Source: a virus
Reading direction: 5' to 3' (one strand)
IMG/VR virus record: IMGVR_UViG_3300027917_000141
Location: 1 to 29,041 of that record
DNA length: 29,041 bases
Shown here: in pieces, positions 6,245 through 16,900 of the stretch
Numbering within the stretch: the stretch's first letter is position 1
Layout: each line of letters begins with the position of its first letter
Made by a program: the position numbers and the translations under genes
The notes under the pieces: generated by a model
The model's database searches: none
Told to the model about the DNA's origin: nothing
Seen by the model: the letters and a program-made list of their open reading frames with translations, nothing else

Positions 6245-9200
6245 TTATGGTAGATTATATCCATCGTAAAAAGTAACGTCACCAATTATCCCAGAAGAGT
6301 TATTGGCGCCATCAACATCGGCATTTATATCTAACACATCAATTCCAGATGACATAATTCCAGAGTCATCTGTGCCATCGGCAACTCCATTTACATATAG
6401 TGAAGATTGGTTGTTTCTTAAGATGGTTCTGATTTCATGCTCATAACCATCATTAACATCATCGTCACCCGTAATCAGTATTGTGTTTACCCCTCCCTCA
6501 AACACATCGACTTCAGCAAAGTTACCATCTGTGTTTTTCGTAGCTGCCATATCACTTCCAGCGTCTCCATCACTAATGGTAACCATATATCCATCAGCTT
6601 TGTTATATCCATCTGGACTCATAAAATCGTGAACCATAGTTACATAACCATCTGGCAATTTGGAAGATATGTCATATGATAATGTATCGGCAGTTCTTGT
6701 CGTCGTGGAGCCTCTTGAAATAATCGGTGAAGAGGGCAGGCCATTTGTTCTTGCCTCTAGTTGTGGACACCACACATAACAACACAACTCGCTTGCCCCT
6801 TGCCAGTCATCATCGCCATCAGCATTAGCGGCATGTATTTCTATATTTTTACTTTCAGCCGCATTAGAGGTCCATGTAAAATATGCTCTCCACCAATCAT
6901 CACCTTTCTTTTGTATTCCATACCCATCCACGTTAGAGGTGGCACCAACAAAACCAGTGTTCATATTAAAATAGGCTTCTGGTGCATTTGATGTTGCGGC
7001 GAATTTCATTTTTATCCAGTTTTTGGCACTTGCTTTTCCAAATACAGACAAAACATAACGAGTAGCATCTGCTACTGTTGCTTCCAAATATGTATAGTGC
7101 GTAGAGTCATTTGTGTCTGCTGTTAAACTTGTTGCTCTATTTGTAGCGCTTTCGGAATGGTTAATTGTTTGGGCGTAAGGAGCCTCTCCCGCTTGAGCTA
7201 ACGTGATGTTACTTTCTGTCCAATTTCCATCAAGCTCTTCGGCATAAGTAACCAAGTTTTCACACTCTTCCTCTACACAGACTCCATATGAGTCAGTCTC
7301 ATCTCCCTGAAGCGCCCTACACACCCTTATCCATCTTGGACCCACTTCAAAATATTTCGAAGCACCATCCATGGTTTTTTCCAACACAGCATCAGAGGTC
7401 CTTGTTCCAGTATTTGCATATCCGTCAGCAGGACTATATGTAGAATCAGGAGCAGTTCCAATCAACAAAGCAAATCTCTCTTTAGCTATTACAAGAGCCT
7501 CTGCCACGCCATCAGCACCAGCCTGCATCCAACCAGGATGCTTCCATATACGAACTGTGGCTATATATGAGGAGTCTTGAACTGCCCCATCTTGTGATCT
7601 GGCTCCAATTGCAAAATAAGCATCTGGGTTTGTGATGGAGGCAGAGCAACTTGATAAATCTCCAGTTGCTACAGTTGAACCATTTTCTATTTGTGTATAA
7701 CAATTGGTACTAGCCTCATCGCGGTTGACAAACATCATTACATGCCGCCAAGTATAAGGGCCGCTTGATGTTCCTGCGTTTGCGGCCGCAGGACCAGTAT
7801 CTAACTGTAATTTTATACGGCCATCAGGACCATAACACTCTGCCTCCCAACCCTGACCGCTATTGGCATTAGCTCTTCTTCCAAATGGATAGCCATAAGA
7901 TGCTTGCCCTTTTTCTTTTTTATATACAAATTCTATAACAAAATCATCAGTCCCAAGATCGCCGGCAGTATAATCATCAGCAACATATATCCACTTGTTT
8001 GAAGCATCGCCGCCATAAAATCTCACAGATTCGTGGCTATCTAATCCTGGGTAGCCCTGTCCGGTAGTTGGTTTCGTGCCCCCACTACCAAACTCCAAAA
8101 GAGTTAAATTGGGACCATAACTGTCAGTAGGCGTCCAAGTAGGATCCCCAGCATTTACACCATCATAACATATTTCCGGCCACTCGCTGTTACTGTTCAT
8201 GGTTAGTTTTAATGGTAGTTGCGAAATACCACCAACATTAAAAGGAACCCTATAAACTATGTCGCCGTAATCTATAACATCAAAAGTCCATTGTTCAGTA
8301 AAACTGTTTCCACAATAATCATCAGCATATGCATCTACAGTAACAGTTGCAAGTGCATCAAAGTTATCTGTTTTATCTAGACAAATGTGCCAGCCGCCAG
8401 AGATCTCATAAGCATCAGAGTTGCTTCCATCATATGGAGATACAAAAGTATTAACTGCACCCTTAAATGCCCAAACACCATCGACATAAGCATCTATATC
8501 TTCTCGCCCAACACCATAATCATCTACAACATCGAAGTGTATCAAATAACTCTGATGGTTTTCATCCGTGTTCCCACCAGGGTAATATCCATCGAGCCAA
8601 GGCTCGGTGGAATCTATGGACACAGTTTTTCTTTCTCCCATTTGGTTTCCACATGCATCTTGAGCATATGCATCCACATATCCTGAAGAAAAACTATTAT
8701 CATTCTGTAGTATATGTACTCTGTAACCATCTGTTATGGCAGAAATGGCACCAGTGTATGTTCCTTGGAACGATCCCTGATAAACAGCAAGCGTACCGTC
8801 TAGATAAGCATCAATTGTATCTTCCCTAACTGCGTTCTCTGTGTCTGTAACATCAAAATAGAACGATACATTGTCACAATGGACCCCAGAACTTGGATGA
8901 TATCCATCGATTGATGGAGCAGTATAGTCTATATTAAATGTCCACTGATCCCATAAATCATTATCATAACTGTCCATAGCATAAGCATCGACCGTAACCG
9001 GAGAGGAGGCATAGGTACTAATGTTATCTATGACTACAGTATAACCGTCTGCATCGCCAACACTTGTGGCAGTTATAGAACTTGATGCTCCGTCATAAGC
9101 ATCAGCAAAGACACCCTTTCTAACTGCCCAATAACCATCAACATAAGCATCAATGGAATCTTCTTTTACATAGTTGCAGTCATCTAATACATCGAAAGAT

Positions 9201-9697
9201 ATTAAAACATCTGGGCATGAGTAACCAGACGCAGGAGAGGTATCTGCTAAATATGGGGCGGTAGTATCTACTGTAAAACTCCAAGAATCACTAACACTAT
9301 TTCCATAAGCATCGTCTGCAGCAATTTCTACAGTGATCTCGCCAGAGTAAGAAGAGGTTGCGTCTATTGTGATTCTGTAACCATCATACTCACCAACACT
9401 TAGTGGTGCTATAGAACTCCCAGCACCGTCATAACCTGTTTTAAACGACGTGCCGTCATATGCCCAATCACCATCGACATAGGCGTCAATGGTATCTTGA
9501 GCAATAAGACTATCGTCTACAATATCTATTACAATATTAACATCTGGATCTGCACATAGAATTCCATCAGCAGGTTTGTTATAATTAACAAACGGTGCCA
9601 GATATTCTACGTAAGCATCTGCAACAGCCCATTGATTTGGATAAATCCAGACATTATTACCTGGGTTTTTAAGTGTTAGTTTCGCATAAAATGGCAT
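6245..9697 (-). CDS. Giant tail/fibre protein with four Ig-like repeats, LamG-like and carbohydrate-binding-like domains, 1150 residues
   Basis: Residues about 33-475 hold four Ig-like repeats of 105-113 residues, each with (T/S)IDAY(V/L)DG or the variant DIDAYVDG, then a DGYR/DGYT or GGWH strand, a V(D)AYAxD strand and W(T/S)F. Residues about 545-720 look like a concanavalin/LamG-type sandwich (ESVRFYG; VIEFVYKKE; TYIATVRIW-like strands). Residues 785-1000 match a phage carbohydrate-binding-like module (ENLVTYAEELDGNW; AYFNMNTGFVG; GDDWWRAYFTW; PQLEARTNG; TRTADTLS). The end, 1005-1150, looks like a second LamG-type fold (HEIRTILRNNQSSLYVNG). The protein probably binds host surface glycans. 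It has the highest load of Asp-(Gly/Ala/Ser)-Tyr: 13, 12 and 3 by my count. Confidence 0.8.
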   Translation of the reverse strand: MPFYAKLTLKNPGNNVWIYPNQWAVADAYVEYLAPFVNYNKPADGILCADPDVNIVIDIVDDSLIAQDTIDAYVDGDWAYDGTSFKTGYDGAGSSIAPLSVGEYDGYRITIDATSSYSGEITVEIAADDAYGNSVSDSWSFTVDTTAPYLADTSPASGYSCPDVLISFDVLDDCNYVKEDSIDAYVDGYWAVRKGVFADAYDGASSSITATSVGDADGYTVVIDNISTYASSPVTVDAYAMDSYDNDLWDQWTFNIDYTAPSIDGYHPSSGVHCDNVSFYFDVTDTENAVREDTIDAYLDGTLAVYQGSFQGTYTGAISAITDGYRVHILQNDNSFSSGYVDAYAQDACGNQMGERKTVSIDSTEPWLDGYYPGGNTDENHQSYLIHFDVVDDYGVGREDIDAYVDGVWAFKGAVNTFVSPYDGSNSDAYEISGGWHICLDKTDNFDALATVTVDAYADDYCGNSFTEQWTFDVIDYGDIVYRVPFNVGGISQLPLKLTMNSNSEWPEICYDGVNAGDPTWTPTDSYGPNLTLLEFGSGGTKPTTGQGYPGLDSHESVRFYGGDASNKWIYVADDYTAGDLGTDDFVIEFVYKKEKGQASYGYPFGRRANANSGQGWEAECYGPDGRIKLQLDTGPAAANAGTSSGPYTWRHVMMFVNRDEASTNCYTQIENGSTVATGDLSSCSASITNPDAYFAIGARSQDGAVQDSSYIATVRIWKHPGWMQAGADGVAEALVIAKERFALLIGTAPDSTYSPADGYANTGTRTSDAVLEKTMDGASKYFEVGPRWIRVCRALQGDETDSYGVCVEEECENLVTYAEELDGNWTESNITLAQAGEAPYAQTINHSESATNRATSLTADTNDSTHYTYLEATVADATRYVLSVFGKASAKNWIKMKFAATSNAPEAYFNMNTGFVGATSNVDGYGIQKKGDDWWRAYFTWTSNAAESKNIEIHAANADGDDDWQGASELCCYVWCPQLEARTNGLPSSPIISRGSTTTRTADTLSYDISSKLPDGYVTMVHDFMSPDGYNKADGYMVTISDGDAGSDMAATKNTDGNFAEVDVFEGGVNTILITGDDDVNDGYEHEIRTILRNNQSSLYVNGVADGTDDSGIMSSGIDVLDINADVDGANNSSGIIGDVTFYDGYNLP

Positions 9698-9700
9698 ATC

Positions 9701-10051
9701 TTAGACCTTCGTATGAATATAGAAATTAAGACCACCTGTTCCAGATGTTCTTACATATCGAACCCTTAGCCACGGCAATGCCGTGTCAGTATCAAACACA
9801 TGATTTACATCAGCACCAGATGTTACATCGTAGCCATCTTGTAAATCGCCATTAACATCCTCGTAATTTAAGTCTACCCAGTTGGACCTATTACAAGACC
9901 CCTGGATTGAGATTTCGCCGACGGCATCCGTATTATCCACGACCACCTGCACAGCACATCGTGCGTGATGTCCGATGCTAATATCGTCAGATGTTTGAGA
10001 TTCATCTAAGGTCATATAGCCATCAAAAGCTTTTAAAATTCTATTACCCAT
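9701..10051 (-). CDS. Small beta-rich virion protein, second paralogue, 116 residues
   Basis: This protein aligns over its length with its neighbour at 10055-10411 (FDGY, QTSDDISIGH against RTSDDIAIGH, TDAVGE against TDAVGT, NRSNWVD against DRTNWVD, RTSGTGGLNFYI against STSGTGGLTYYV) and more loosely with the 141-residue protein at 5179-5604. A strong GGAGCTAATCA site precedes the ATG. The family is a small sandwich common in environmental phages near tail genes. It may be a fibre subunit, tail decoration or adaptor for the giant protein that follows. The tandem copies arose by local duplication. Confidence 0.7.
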   Translation of the reverse strand: MGNRILKAFDGYMTLDESQTSDDISIGHHARCAVQVVVDNTDAVGEISIQGSCNRSNWVDLNYEDVNGDLQDGYDVTSGADVNHVFDTDTALPWLRVRYVRTSGTGGLNFYIHTKV

Positions 10052-10054
10052 TGA

Positions 10055-10411
10055 TTAGCTCCTTTTACCTTTCCACACGTAATATGTAAGACCGCCCGTA
10101 CCTGATGTGGATGTATAGGCTAGCTTGGCCCATGATGAAATAACCGGCGTAGAGAGCAACAGGTTGCTATCCACACTATCTACATCATAACCATCTGTTA
10201 GGGTTTCTGTATCACCATTAACAGCGAAATACCCATCCACCCAGTTTGTTCTGTCATTAGACATTTGTAACTTCAACGTGCCGACGGCATCTGTAATAGT
10301 CATTACTGCCTGCACCGACAAAACATCTGCATGCCCGATAGCAATATCATCGGATGTTCTATCTGCGTTCATTACAAAATATCCATCAAAATCTTCTTGG
10401 ATTTTACTCAT
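10055..10411 (-). CDS. Small beta-rich virion protein, first paralogue, 118 residues
   Basis: The first of two adjacent copies; see the shared motifs SDDIAIGHADVLSVQAVM, GTLKLQMSNDRTNW and TSGTGGLTYYVW. It lies directly downstream of the three large internal-type proteins and starts the fibre cluster. AGGAGAGG precedes the ATG. The pattern (two SDD/IGH strands, a W after SNDRT, and a C-terminal TSGTGGL hairpin) is that of a small beta-sandwich structural protein. The function is inferred only from location and family resemblance. Confidence 0.7.
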   Translation of the reverse strand: MSKIQEDFDGYFVMNADRTSDDIAIGHADVLSVQAVMTITDAVGTLKLQMSNDRTNWVDGYFAVNGDTETLTDGYDVDSVDSNLLLSTPVISSWAKLAYTSTSGTGGLTYYVWKGKRS

Positions 10412-10421
10412 TTAACCTCTC

Positions 10422-12368
10422 CTATGATAGAGTTTTATTTACCTGTTGCATCGGGGTTTGTACCGGCTTGATGTTCAGTTTTGACTTACTCCCAGATGCC
10501 GCTTTATTATATGATTCCTGTATTTTAAGTGTTAATTTGCTATCTTTTTTACCAAGCAGTTTTTCAAAATACTTCTTGGTTTTATGGTCAAGTTTTTCTT
10601 CACGCAATGCGCGAGCCATCTCATCAAGTATTTGTCTATATAAAGGATATTGTAGAGTTTTTAAGACTATTAAATCCTGCTCCGTAACCTTGTGCGCCAG
10701 CAGCCTTAAAATAGATCGCCCAGGGTTTTGAACAGCATTTAACATTTTACTAAAACTCGTCCTGTTACCAGTGGCCGCTTGTTGCAAAAGCATAAGCCGA
10801 TTTTTCTGCATGAGCGCCAGAGCAGCCGCATCATCCTCTGCAATACCAGCGTTTGTATAACCATTAAATGCTGCCTGTTGGTAGCTATTTAAATCAAACC
10901 TTAAAAGGTCATCTTTTATTTTCGCATAATCACTTGAGTTAACTATTGTAATTGCTGTTCCACCAACCATTTTTTTAAACGCACTAACTTCTTTTGTAAA
11001 ACTAGTTCGTGGTTTACCCAACTCTTGCAACAACAGCTTTGTTCTTGGAAAACTTTTGCCAGCCATATGTTCAACGGCACGTGCCGCCACAGATCGCATG
11101 GCTTTTGAGCCGACTGTCAACCTCATAGCCATTGCGCCAATCGCGGCACCTGACAGGTCGCCAGAATACCCATAACCGGCCACACCACCAAGAATAAACC
11201 TGCTCACTCTTTCTTTTGCAACACTTGTAAAAATACTCTCTGTTGTTTCTTTAACGGCAGCAGCAGTACCCTCAATAGATTCGTTGACTAACTTTAGCTC
11301 TTTTGTAAGATCGTCTACATTTTTCCGTGCTAAATCCACGGTGGCTTTTGCTACCGCCTCGCTTTTTATAGCATCGGTGGACTGCCTAAAAGATGTTGCC
11401 GTTTCCTCGCCAAACGCCGCTTTTGTATATAGATCCGCTGTGGATTTTTGTGAGCTAGCCGTAGCTTCTGCAAGTTTCCCTTCAGCAACCGCCAGGTCAT
11501 CACCCAGTGTACCTTTTTTTGAAATTAAAGCATCTCTACTTTTTTGTAGCTGAACTAGCTTCCTTTCTTCTGTTAAAACTTTAGGACCATATTTAACCAA
11601 CGCCCCCTTTCCTGCCCTAAACACGGCTCCTGCCCCCATTAATAAACCAGCAAAAGCTGTGTTTATTGCAACGGACTCAGCCACAGTGCCAACAGAGAAG
11701 GGTTTATCATGTATTATTACGTCTTCGGCAGCTTGGTGAACTCCCATGGCAGCACCCTCGCTGGCAAGCACAGATGCCACCCTAGCTGCCTTTGCGGCTC
11801 TGCTACCTTCAGCAGCTGCCTTTACCGCCGCCGTTGTTATGTCGGCTCCCCTTTTTGCCAGGCCCCTTGCTATAAACTTCTCGGCAGTTAACGCTGCAGC
11901 TTTTGCACCAGCTTTTCCTGCAAGAGACACAGCACCACCCGGCATAACATAACCACCTACCGTTCCAACCAAAGATGCTGTTGGGTTTGCCACCTCAAGA
12001 CCTTTTCTAACTCTTTTATATGCCTCTTCACCTACAACCTTTTTACCTATATAATCACTCAAACCAGCCGTAGTTGCTGACGAAAAAGCAAGCCCTGCCG
12101 CCGTCCAAGGAGACTCTTTATATTCTTTCTCCATTTTATCAGCAACCAGTTTTTGTCGCCGCTGATCGTCATCGGCGGGTATAACTTCCCCTGTAGCCAA
12201 CAGATCTCTTGCCTCGTCTTCTGGTAAAGAAAGAATCTCACCACTCTCATTGATAACTGGCACAGTACCGTTATCATTGATTACATATCTTACAACATCA
12301 GGGTTGCTTTGTGTTTTTACATCCTCTAGTTGCTCTAGCGAGGAAAGATCTTTTTCAGAATCAGCCAT
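10422..12368 (-). CDS. Ejection/internal virion protein with glycine-zipper segments, 648 residues
   Basis: The N-terminal 75 residues are acidic and include VPVINESGEILSLPEDEARD, a motif seen at the start of large phage internal proteins (a value/nonzero 'GEvxsiPaexA' strand pair). From about residue 85 to 245 the chain is rich in Ala, Gly and hydrophobic residues (SLVGTVGGYVMPGGAVSLAG; AVAINTAFAGLLMGAG-like), fit to insert into or cross a membrane. Long charged helices follow (about 260-370), then a second Gly/Ala segment near 390-415 and a basic end. Such proteins are carried inside the head and ejected to open a DNA path into the cell. No Asp-Gly-Tyr motif is present. Its start overlaps the previous stop (TAATG). 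Confidence 0.65.
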   Translation of the reverse strand: MADSEKDLSSLEQLEDVKTQSNPDVVRYVINDNGTVPVINESGEILSLPEDEARDLLATGEVIPADDDQRRQKLVADKMEKEYKESPWTAAGLAFSSATTAGLSDYIGKKVVGEEAYKRVRKGLEVANPTASLVGTVGGYVMPGGAVSLAGKAGAKAAALTAEKFIARGLAKRGADITTAAVKAAAEGSRAAKAARVASVLASEGAAMGVHQAAEDVIIHDKPFSVGTVAESVAINTAFAGLLMGAGAVFRAGKGALVKYGPKVLTEERKLVQLQKSRDALISKKGTLGDDLAVAEGKLAEATASSQKSTADLYTKAAFGEETATSFRQSTDAIKSEAVAKATVDLARKNVDDLTKELKLVNESIEGTAAAVKETTESIFTSVAKERVSRFILGGVAGYGYSGDLSGAAIGAMAMRLTVGSKAMRSVAARAVEHMAGKSFPRTKLLLQELGKPRTSFTKEVSAFKKMVGGTAITIVNSSDYAKIKDDLLRFDLNSYQQAAFNGYTNAGIAEDDAAALALMQKNRLMLLQQAATGNRTSFSKMLNAVQNPGRSILRLLAHKVTEQDLIVLKTLQYPLYRQILDEMARALREEKLDHKTKKYFEKLLGKKDSKLTLKIQESYNKAASGSKSKLNIKPVQTPMQQVNKTLS

Positions 12369-13918
12369 TATTGTACCTTCAGGGGTTTATATCCCCACAT
12401 TTTAGCGTCTCTATTATATCTTCTAGCTACCCTTGTAGCAAGGTCCCTATACTGCTGCGCAGTGGCGTAGTGTCCTCGTGCGTCATGATATCTGGCTCTT
12501 GCTATAAGGTTCGCACGCGTTCTTTGTGTAAAACCGCGAACTATCTCTCTGGCTCCAGCTTTTGTTCTAAAGGTTGTATCAAATCCTTTTTGCACACGCT
12601 TAAACTCTTCTGGTCGCACAGCCACGCCTGACAGCTCTTTTACTTTCTGAACTATATCCTGAACCTGATTTTGCATCCGCGCTCTTGTTTCGCCGCCACC
12701 AACCCAGGCTTTAAGACCGCCCTGCCACCTACCCTCTTGCTCGAACTGTTTAGAAACATCCATAAACCTCTCATAAACGCTATCTAATTCATATGCCGCC
12801 GCCAACCTTTTACTTTCTTCGGCATTTAGCTTCTCACTGGCTGAGGTTTTTGGAGTGGCAAAACGAACATTCTTGCTGCCACTAACAGTTCCAAGCACCT
12901 CTCTCGTGCCCTCTGTTTTGGTTACAGTTTTCTTTTCTGCTTTTAGTGAAGATATTTTTTCATTTAAAGCAAAAATAGAATCAGCAATCATTTTTCTACT
13001 ATTTAAAAGCTGTGTCTTTTTGGCGACAACAGAAAGATTAACCTGAGACCAACGATATGCTGCTTCTGTCTGATTTTTCTGTGCAACATTTAACATATTC
13101 CAAAGCTGGTTCCTTTCCGCTGCTGTAAGCTCAACTTGTCTTAATTTGTTGGAAAAATTCTGCTGCTGTATTTTTATATCCCTATCTATAGCCCTTTCTA
13201 TTGCTGGGGCCAGAGTTGGTTTTGTTTTGTTATATCCAGCAGCGAAACCATCTATTGCCGAAGCAATTATCATCATTACTTTTGAAAAAGACCCCATTCT
13301 ATTAAACAATCTGTCTGGGTCGATATTTATATCACTCAACTCTTTTTTAGCTGCACGCAGCTCCCTTGAAACATTTTGAAAATCCCTATATATAGAATCG
13401 CCTCGTTCACCCCAACGCTCTGCATATTCTTTAAACATATTTTCCCACGTTTTGGCCGACTCCTCAAGACCTTCATATACAGCATTAACTTTTCCCCTTT
13501 GCAAATCATACTCAGCCTTTTGTTCTTTCCCATACCCTTCCATTCTCGCAACATGCTCTGGGTCTGTTGGTGTTATAACAGTTGAGGTTTGACTTGATTC
13601 AAGTTTTTTGACAACTGGTTTTGACCATGAGGAAGAGACACCTGCAAGCGCAGGACCATCGCTGCGCTGTTGTGGGGAACCGGACTTTGTCCCCTTCCTT
13701 AGAACAGTACCGGTCGTCGCTTTCGATACCGGAGTTCCCTTTAATGACTCTAAATAAGCTTTCTCTTTTTCTAGATTTTTATCAAGCTCAATGTGAACCT
13801 CAAAGTCGTCATTTTTAGCCATTGTTTTTTCAAGAGTGGCGATTTTCTTCTCTTGTCTTTCAATATCGGCGCGCTTCAAGGCTTCGTTTTTGGCAATTTG
13901 TTGTTTTCCAGATGCCAT
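12368..13918 (-). CDS. Internal/ejection-type virion protein, coiled-coil, 516 residues
   Basis: The protein is mostly charged helix. Residues 1-65 form a coiled coil (KRADIERQEKKIATLEKTM). A Ser/Thr/Pro-rich linker spans about 65-120, with long helices over 125-210. A conserved-looking hydrophobic stretch (SFSKVMMIIASAIDGFAAGY) is followed by PAIERAIDRDIKIQQQ, a motif I associate with internal proteins of podovirus-like phages. The C-terminus is Arg-rich (REIVRGFTQRTRANLIARAR). Position between the 1122- and 648-residue proteins fits the ejection-protein block that follows the nozzle gene. Overlapping TAATG junctions at both ends suggest fixed stoichiometry. Confidence 0.65.
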   Translation of the reverse strand: MASGKQQIAKNEALKRADIERQEKKIATLEKTMAKNDDFEVHIELDKNLEKEKAYLESLKGTPVSKATTGTVLRKGTKSGSPQQRSDGPALAGVSSSWSKPVVKKLESSQTSTVITPTDPEHVARMEGYGKEQKAEYDLQRGKVNAVYEGLEESAKTWENMFKEYAERWGERGDSIYRDFQNVSRELRAAKKELSDINIDPDRLFNRMGSFSKVMMIIASAIDGFAAGYNKTKPTLAPAIERAIDRDIKIQQQNFSNKLRQVELTAAERNQLWNMLNVAQKNQTEAAYRWSQVNLSVVAKKTQLLNSRKMIADSIFALNEKISSLKAEKKTVTKTEGTREVLGTVSGSKNVRFATPKTSASEKLNAEESKRLAAAYELDSVYERFMDVSKQFEQEGRWQGGLKAWVGGGETRARMQNQVQDIVQKVKELSGVAVRPEEFKRVQKGFDTTFRTKAGAREIVRGFTQRTRANLIARARYHDARGHYATAQQYRDLATRVARRYNRDAKMWGYKPLKVQ

Positions 13919-16900
13919 TACTCACCTCCCTCAACTTTCTTTAGCCGTTCATGAAGATGAGCCAAAGAAGCCATCACAAGTGGATTAAACTTATCTGGTC
14001 TTGTATCAAGCATTTTCATTCCCGTTACAGGATCATTGGTAACCATATCACTACCAAGATCAGATTTCTCTACATCATCTGCATATACTCCGGTACGTGC
14101 GCCGTTGGCGCCCATCATTGAAGCAAATGGTTCTTTATATTTGAATTTTACGGCTTTCATTTTATCAAGGAAATCAAAAACATCTTCTGCTGTCATATTC
14201 TCTTTTGTTTTCTCATCAGAGAAAAACTTATTAGCGGCTGCCATCGAAGAGTTTTTTGGTGGCCCCCAAAGCGATGTAATCCAAGGCCCTGCAGCCTTTG
14301 GGCTCATATATGTAGTTTTTGTTGGCTGCCCAACACCAAGGCCTTTTAATAAGTTTCCAAGACCTTTACCAGCGGCCGTAAGACCACCAACGCTATTCAA
14401 CAAATTGCTTTTTTCCTGTTCGGCTGCAAAAGCACCAGGTGGCTGCTGGAAACTCATCTGATTCATCCCACTAGGACCGACAGGTCCGCCTTCAGCCAAA
14501 GTCATTTGACCTTCAATTTCTGGCATCTGAGCGCTTGGGTCAACACCAACTTTTGCTGCCATTTCTGGCATCTGTGCCTGTATCATTCCTGGTTTTACAC
14601 CCAACCTTGCGCCAAGTGATGGCATTTGTGGTGCTGGAGGTGGCTCAACCCCAGTAAACATCGGAGTCTTTGAAGCCTCTTGAAGCATGTTATATAATGG
14701 CATGTTTCCTGACATTAAAGCATCTTTACACGCCTCGCCAGAAAAAGTCAACCCACCAAGTTTTCCAAGATTTAACCTCTTCTGCTCTTCAACTAACGCC
14801 AACGGCGACGGTTTTATAGGAGCAATAGGTGCCAGAGGAACTGTGGGAGCCTTAGGCATCGTTTGAATCGCCTGCCCTAAGTTCTGTATATTAGAAACAT
14901 TTTTTAATAACGCTGGCGGGACTGTCATTTGCGTATTAATAGCCTGTCCTAAATTTTGAATATTAGATAAATTTTTTAAATATGCTTCTGGAAGTTGGGC
15001 TGGTACACCTTGATTTATAGCACTGGCTAATCCCAGCACATTACTAGCATTCCATGATGGATTCCATCCTGCTGGACTATATTCTTTGGCTTTACTTAGA
15101 TCAACAATTTGGTCTTTTAGACTATCACCATAATATGGTTTGTTGATTTTGTCTAGAAGGTCTTGATCTAGGTTACCAATCCATTTATTACTTGGGTCAC
15201 CACCAATCCATGTACCACCTTTCCAACCCTTTGCTGTGTCGGGAAGATTAATACCACCACCTTCAGTTCCAGCACCCTGATTTTCAAAATGGCTTCTCCA
15301 TTGGTCTAATATGTTTCTACCATATCCTCGTGCCAGATCCATTGCACCCGATTCCTCAGGCGTTGGGTTGTAAGGCTCAGCGCCATATTTCTTTTGAAAC
15401 CAGTCCCAAGATGGATATGGAGATTCTTCTGGCTGATATAAATAACGAGGGTCTCTCATTTTCCATCTATCTGGGCCAACAATATCTGGACCAAGTAGAT
15501 TTTCTCTATTTGTTCTTAATGCTGGTCCTAGTTTATCAGCATCCCATGTCCCAATGTTTCTTGGATTGGTTAAATCCTCTATTTTCTTAATATCTAGGTT
15601 TCCACTTAAACCAGATAACTGGCTTTTACCAGCAAAATCCCTATCAAACTGCCCAGGTTTCATAGATGGAAGATTAAAAGTATCCAATCCTGCAGATGCT
15701 CCACCACCAAAACCAGAGGTTGGAAGTTTTGGCATTGTTGTAAAATCCAATCCTGCAGATGCTCCACCACCACCGACTCCCATTGGGGGTCTAATACCAC
15801 CAGGTCCATCTAATGTTGGGGCTGCTGTTGGAGAAGAAGAAACTCCCATTGGGGGTCTAATACCACCAGGTCCATCTAATGTTGGTGCTGATGTTGGAGC
15901 AGAAGAAATAGCAGGTTTTTGTAGTTCTGGGTTAGTTCCACCAGGTCCTACTCTTTCTGGTGGCGAACCTCCTGAAGAAACAGCAGGTTTTTGTAATTCT
16001 GGATTAATTCCACCAGGTCCTACTATCTCTGGTGGTGCCCCTCCTGAAGAAACAGCAGGTTTTTGTAGTTCTGGATTAATTCCACCGGGTCCCACTATCT
16101 CTGGTGGTGCCCCTCCTGAAGATCCTAAACCACCTTTTGCAGCGGCTTCTAATTGATTATATAAAGCATAATCACCCCTAGCCAAAGCATCTTTGCATGC
16201 TTGACCAGAATAAATCTGATCCTTGGTTCTTTTATCAGAAAATAAACTCATCAATCCACCAGCCAACCCACCAATACCACTGATGACCCCACCCCAGTCA
16301 ACACCTGGCGCATCAATACCATAAATGGCCCTGATGGCATTATCTATAGCAGTCTGTTCCTGTGCGATTAAAAGTTTATATAATTCTTGTTCAGCGGCTG
16401 ATTGAGCATATTTATCACCAAGACCCATCTGTTTGTATTGCATCGCCAACTGCTCTTTTGCTAATTCAAACTGGCGCCACTGTTCTTCTTGTGCCGATTC
16501 TTGATTAAATCTGGCAAGATCTTGTTGCATCATTTGACCAGCCTGCTGAGCATACTGTTGCATTGCTTCCCGTTGTTCTTGAGATCGCGCAATCGATGTT
16601 TGTGCACCAAGATCAGTCATACCTGTACTAAGTGCTTGTGCTGCGGCGCGCGCACGAGCAGGATCAAAAGCACCAGCAGTTTGAGAAGCCATCATTGCTG
16701 CCATTTTTTCTCTTTCTAGGTCTGCTTGGCGGGCAACAATTGAATCTTCACCTTTAGCCAATACGCCCATTTTGTTAAGCATATCTCTTTCATTCTGGCG
16801 GAGAGTTTTCATCTGCTCACGAACCGCTGGAGTCCATCTTTCTTGATTTTGCATGGTGCGGGCTCTAACCACATCTTCTTCCCACGGGCCACTAATACCT

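Noticed and set aside
6245-9697. Idea that each DGY/DAY/DSY is a 9-base mobile insert
   Set aside because: Codons vary at every third position, and repeat-to-repeat alignment shows many in-register replacements; kept only as one option to test.
10354-10731. Plus-strand 125-residue hydrophobic frame
   Set aside because: It lies opposite the ends of two well-supported minus-strand genes and has no ribosome-binding site.
15775-16122. CRISPR-like array
   Set aside because: The repeats are contiguous, in frame and have no unique spacers.
15554-16156. A 200-residue Pro/Gly-rich open frame on the plus strand
   Set aside because: It mirrors the tandem repeats of the 1122-residue minus-strand gene; no ribosome-binding site and no separate support.
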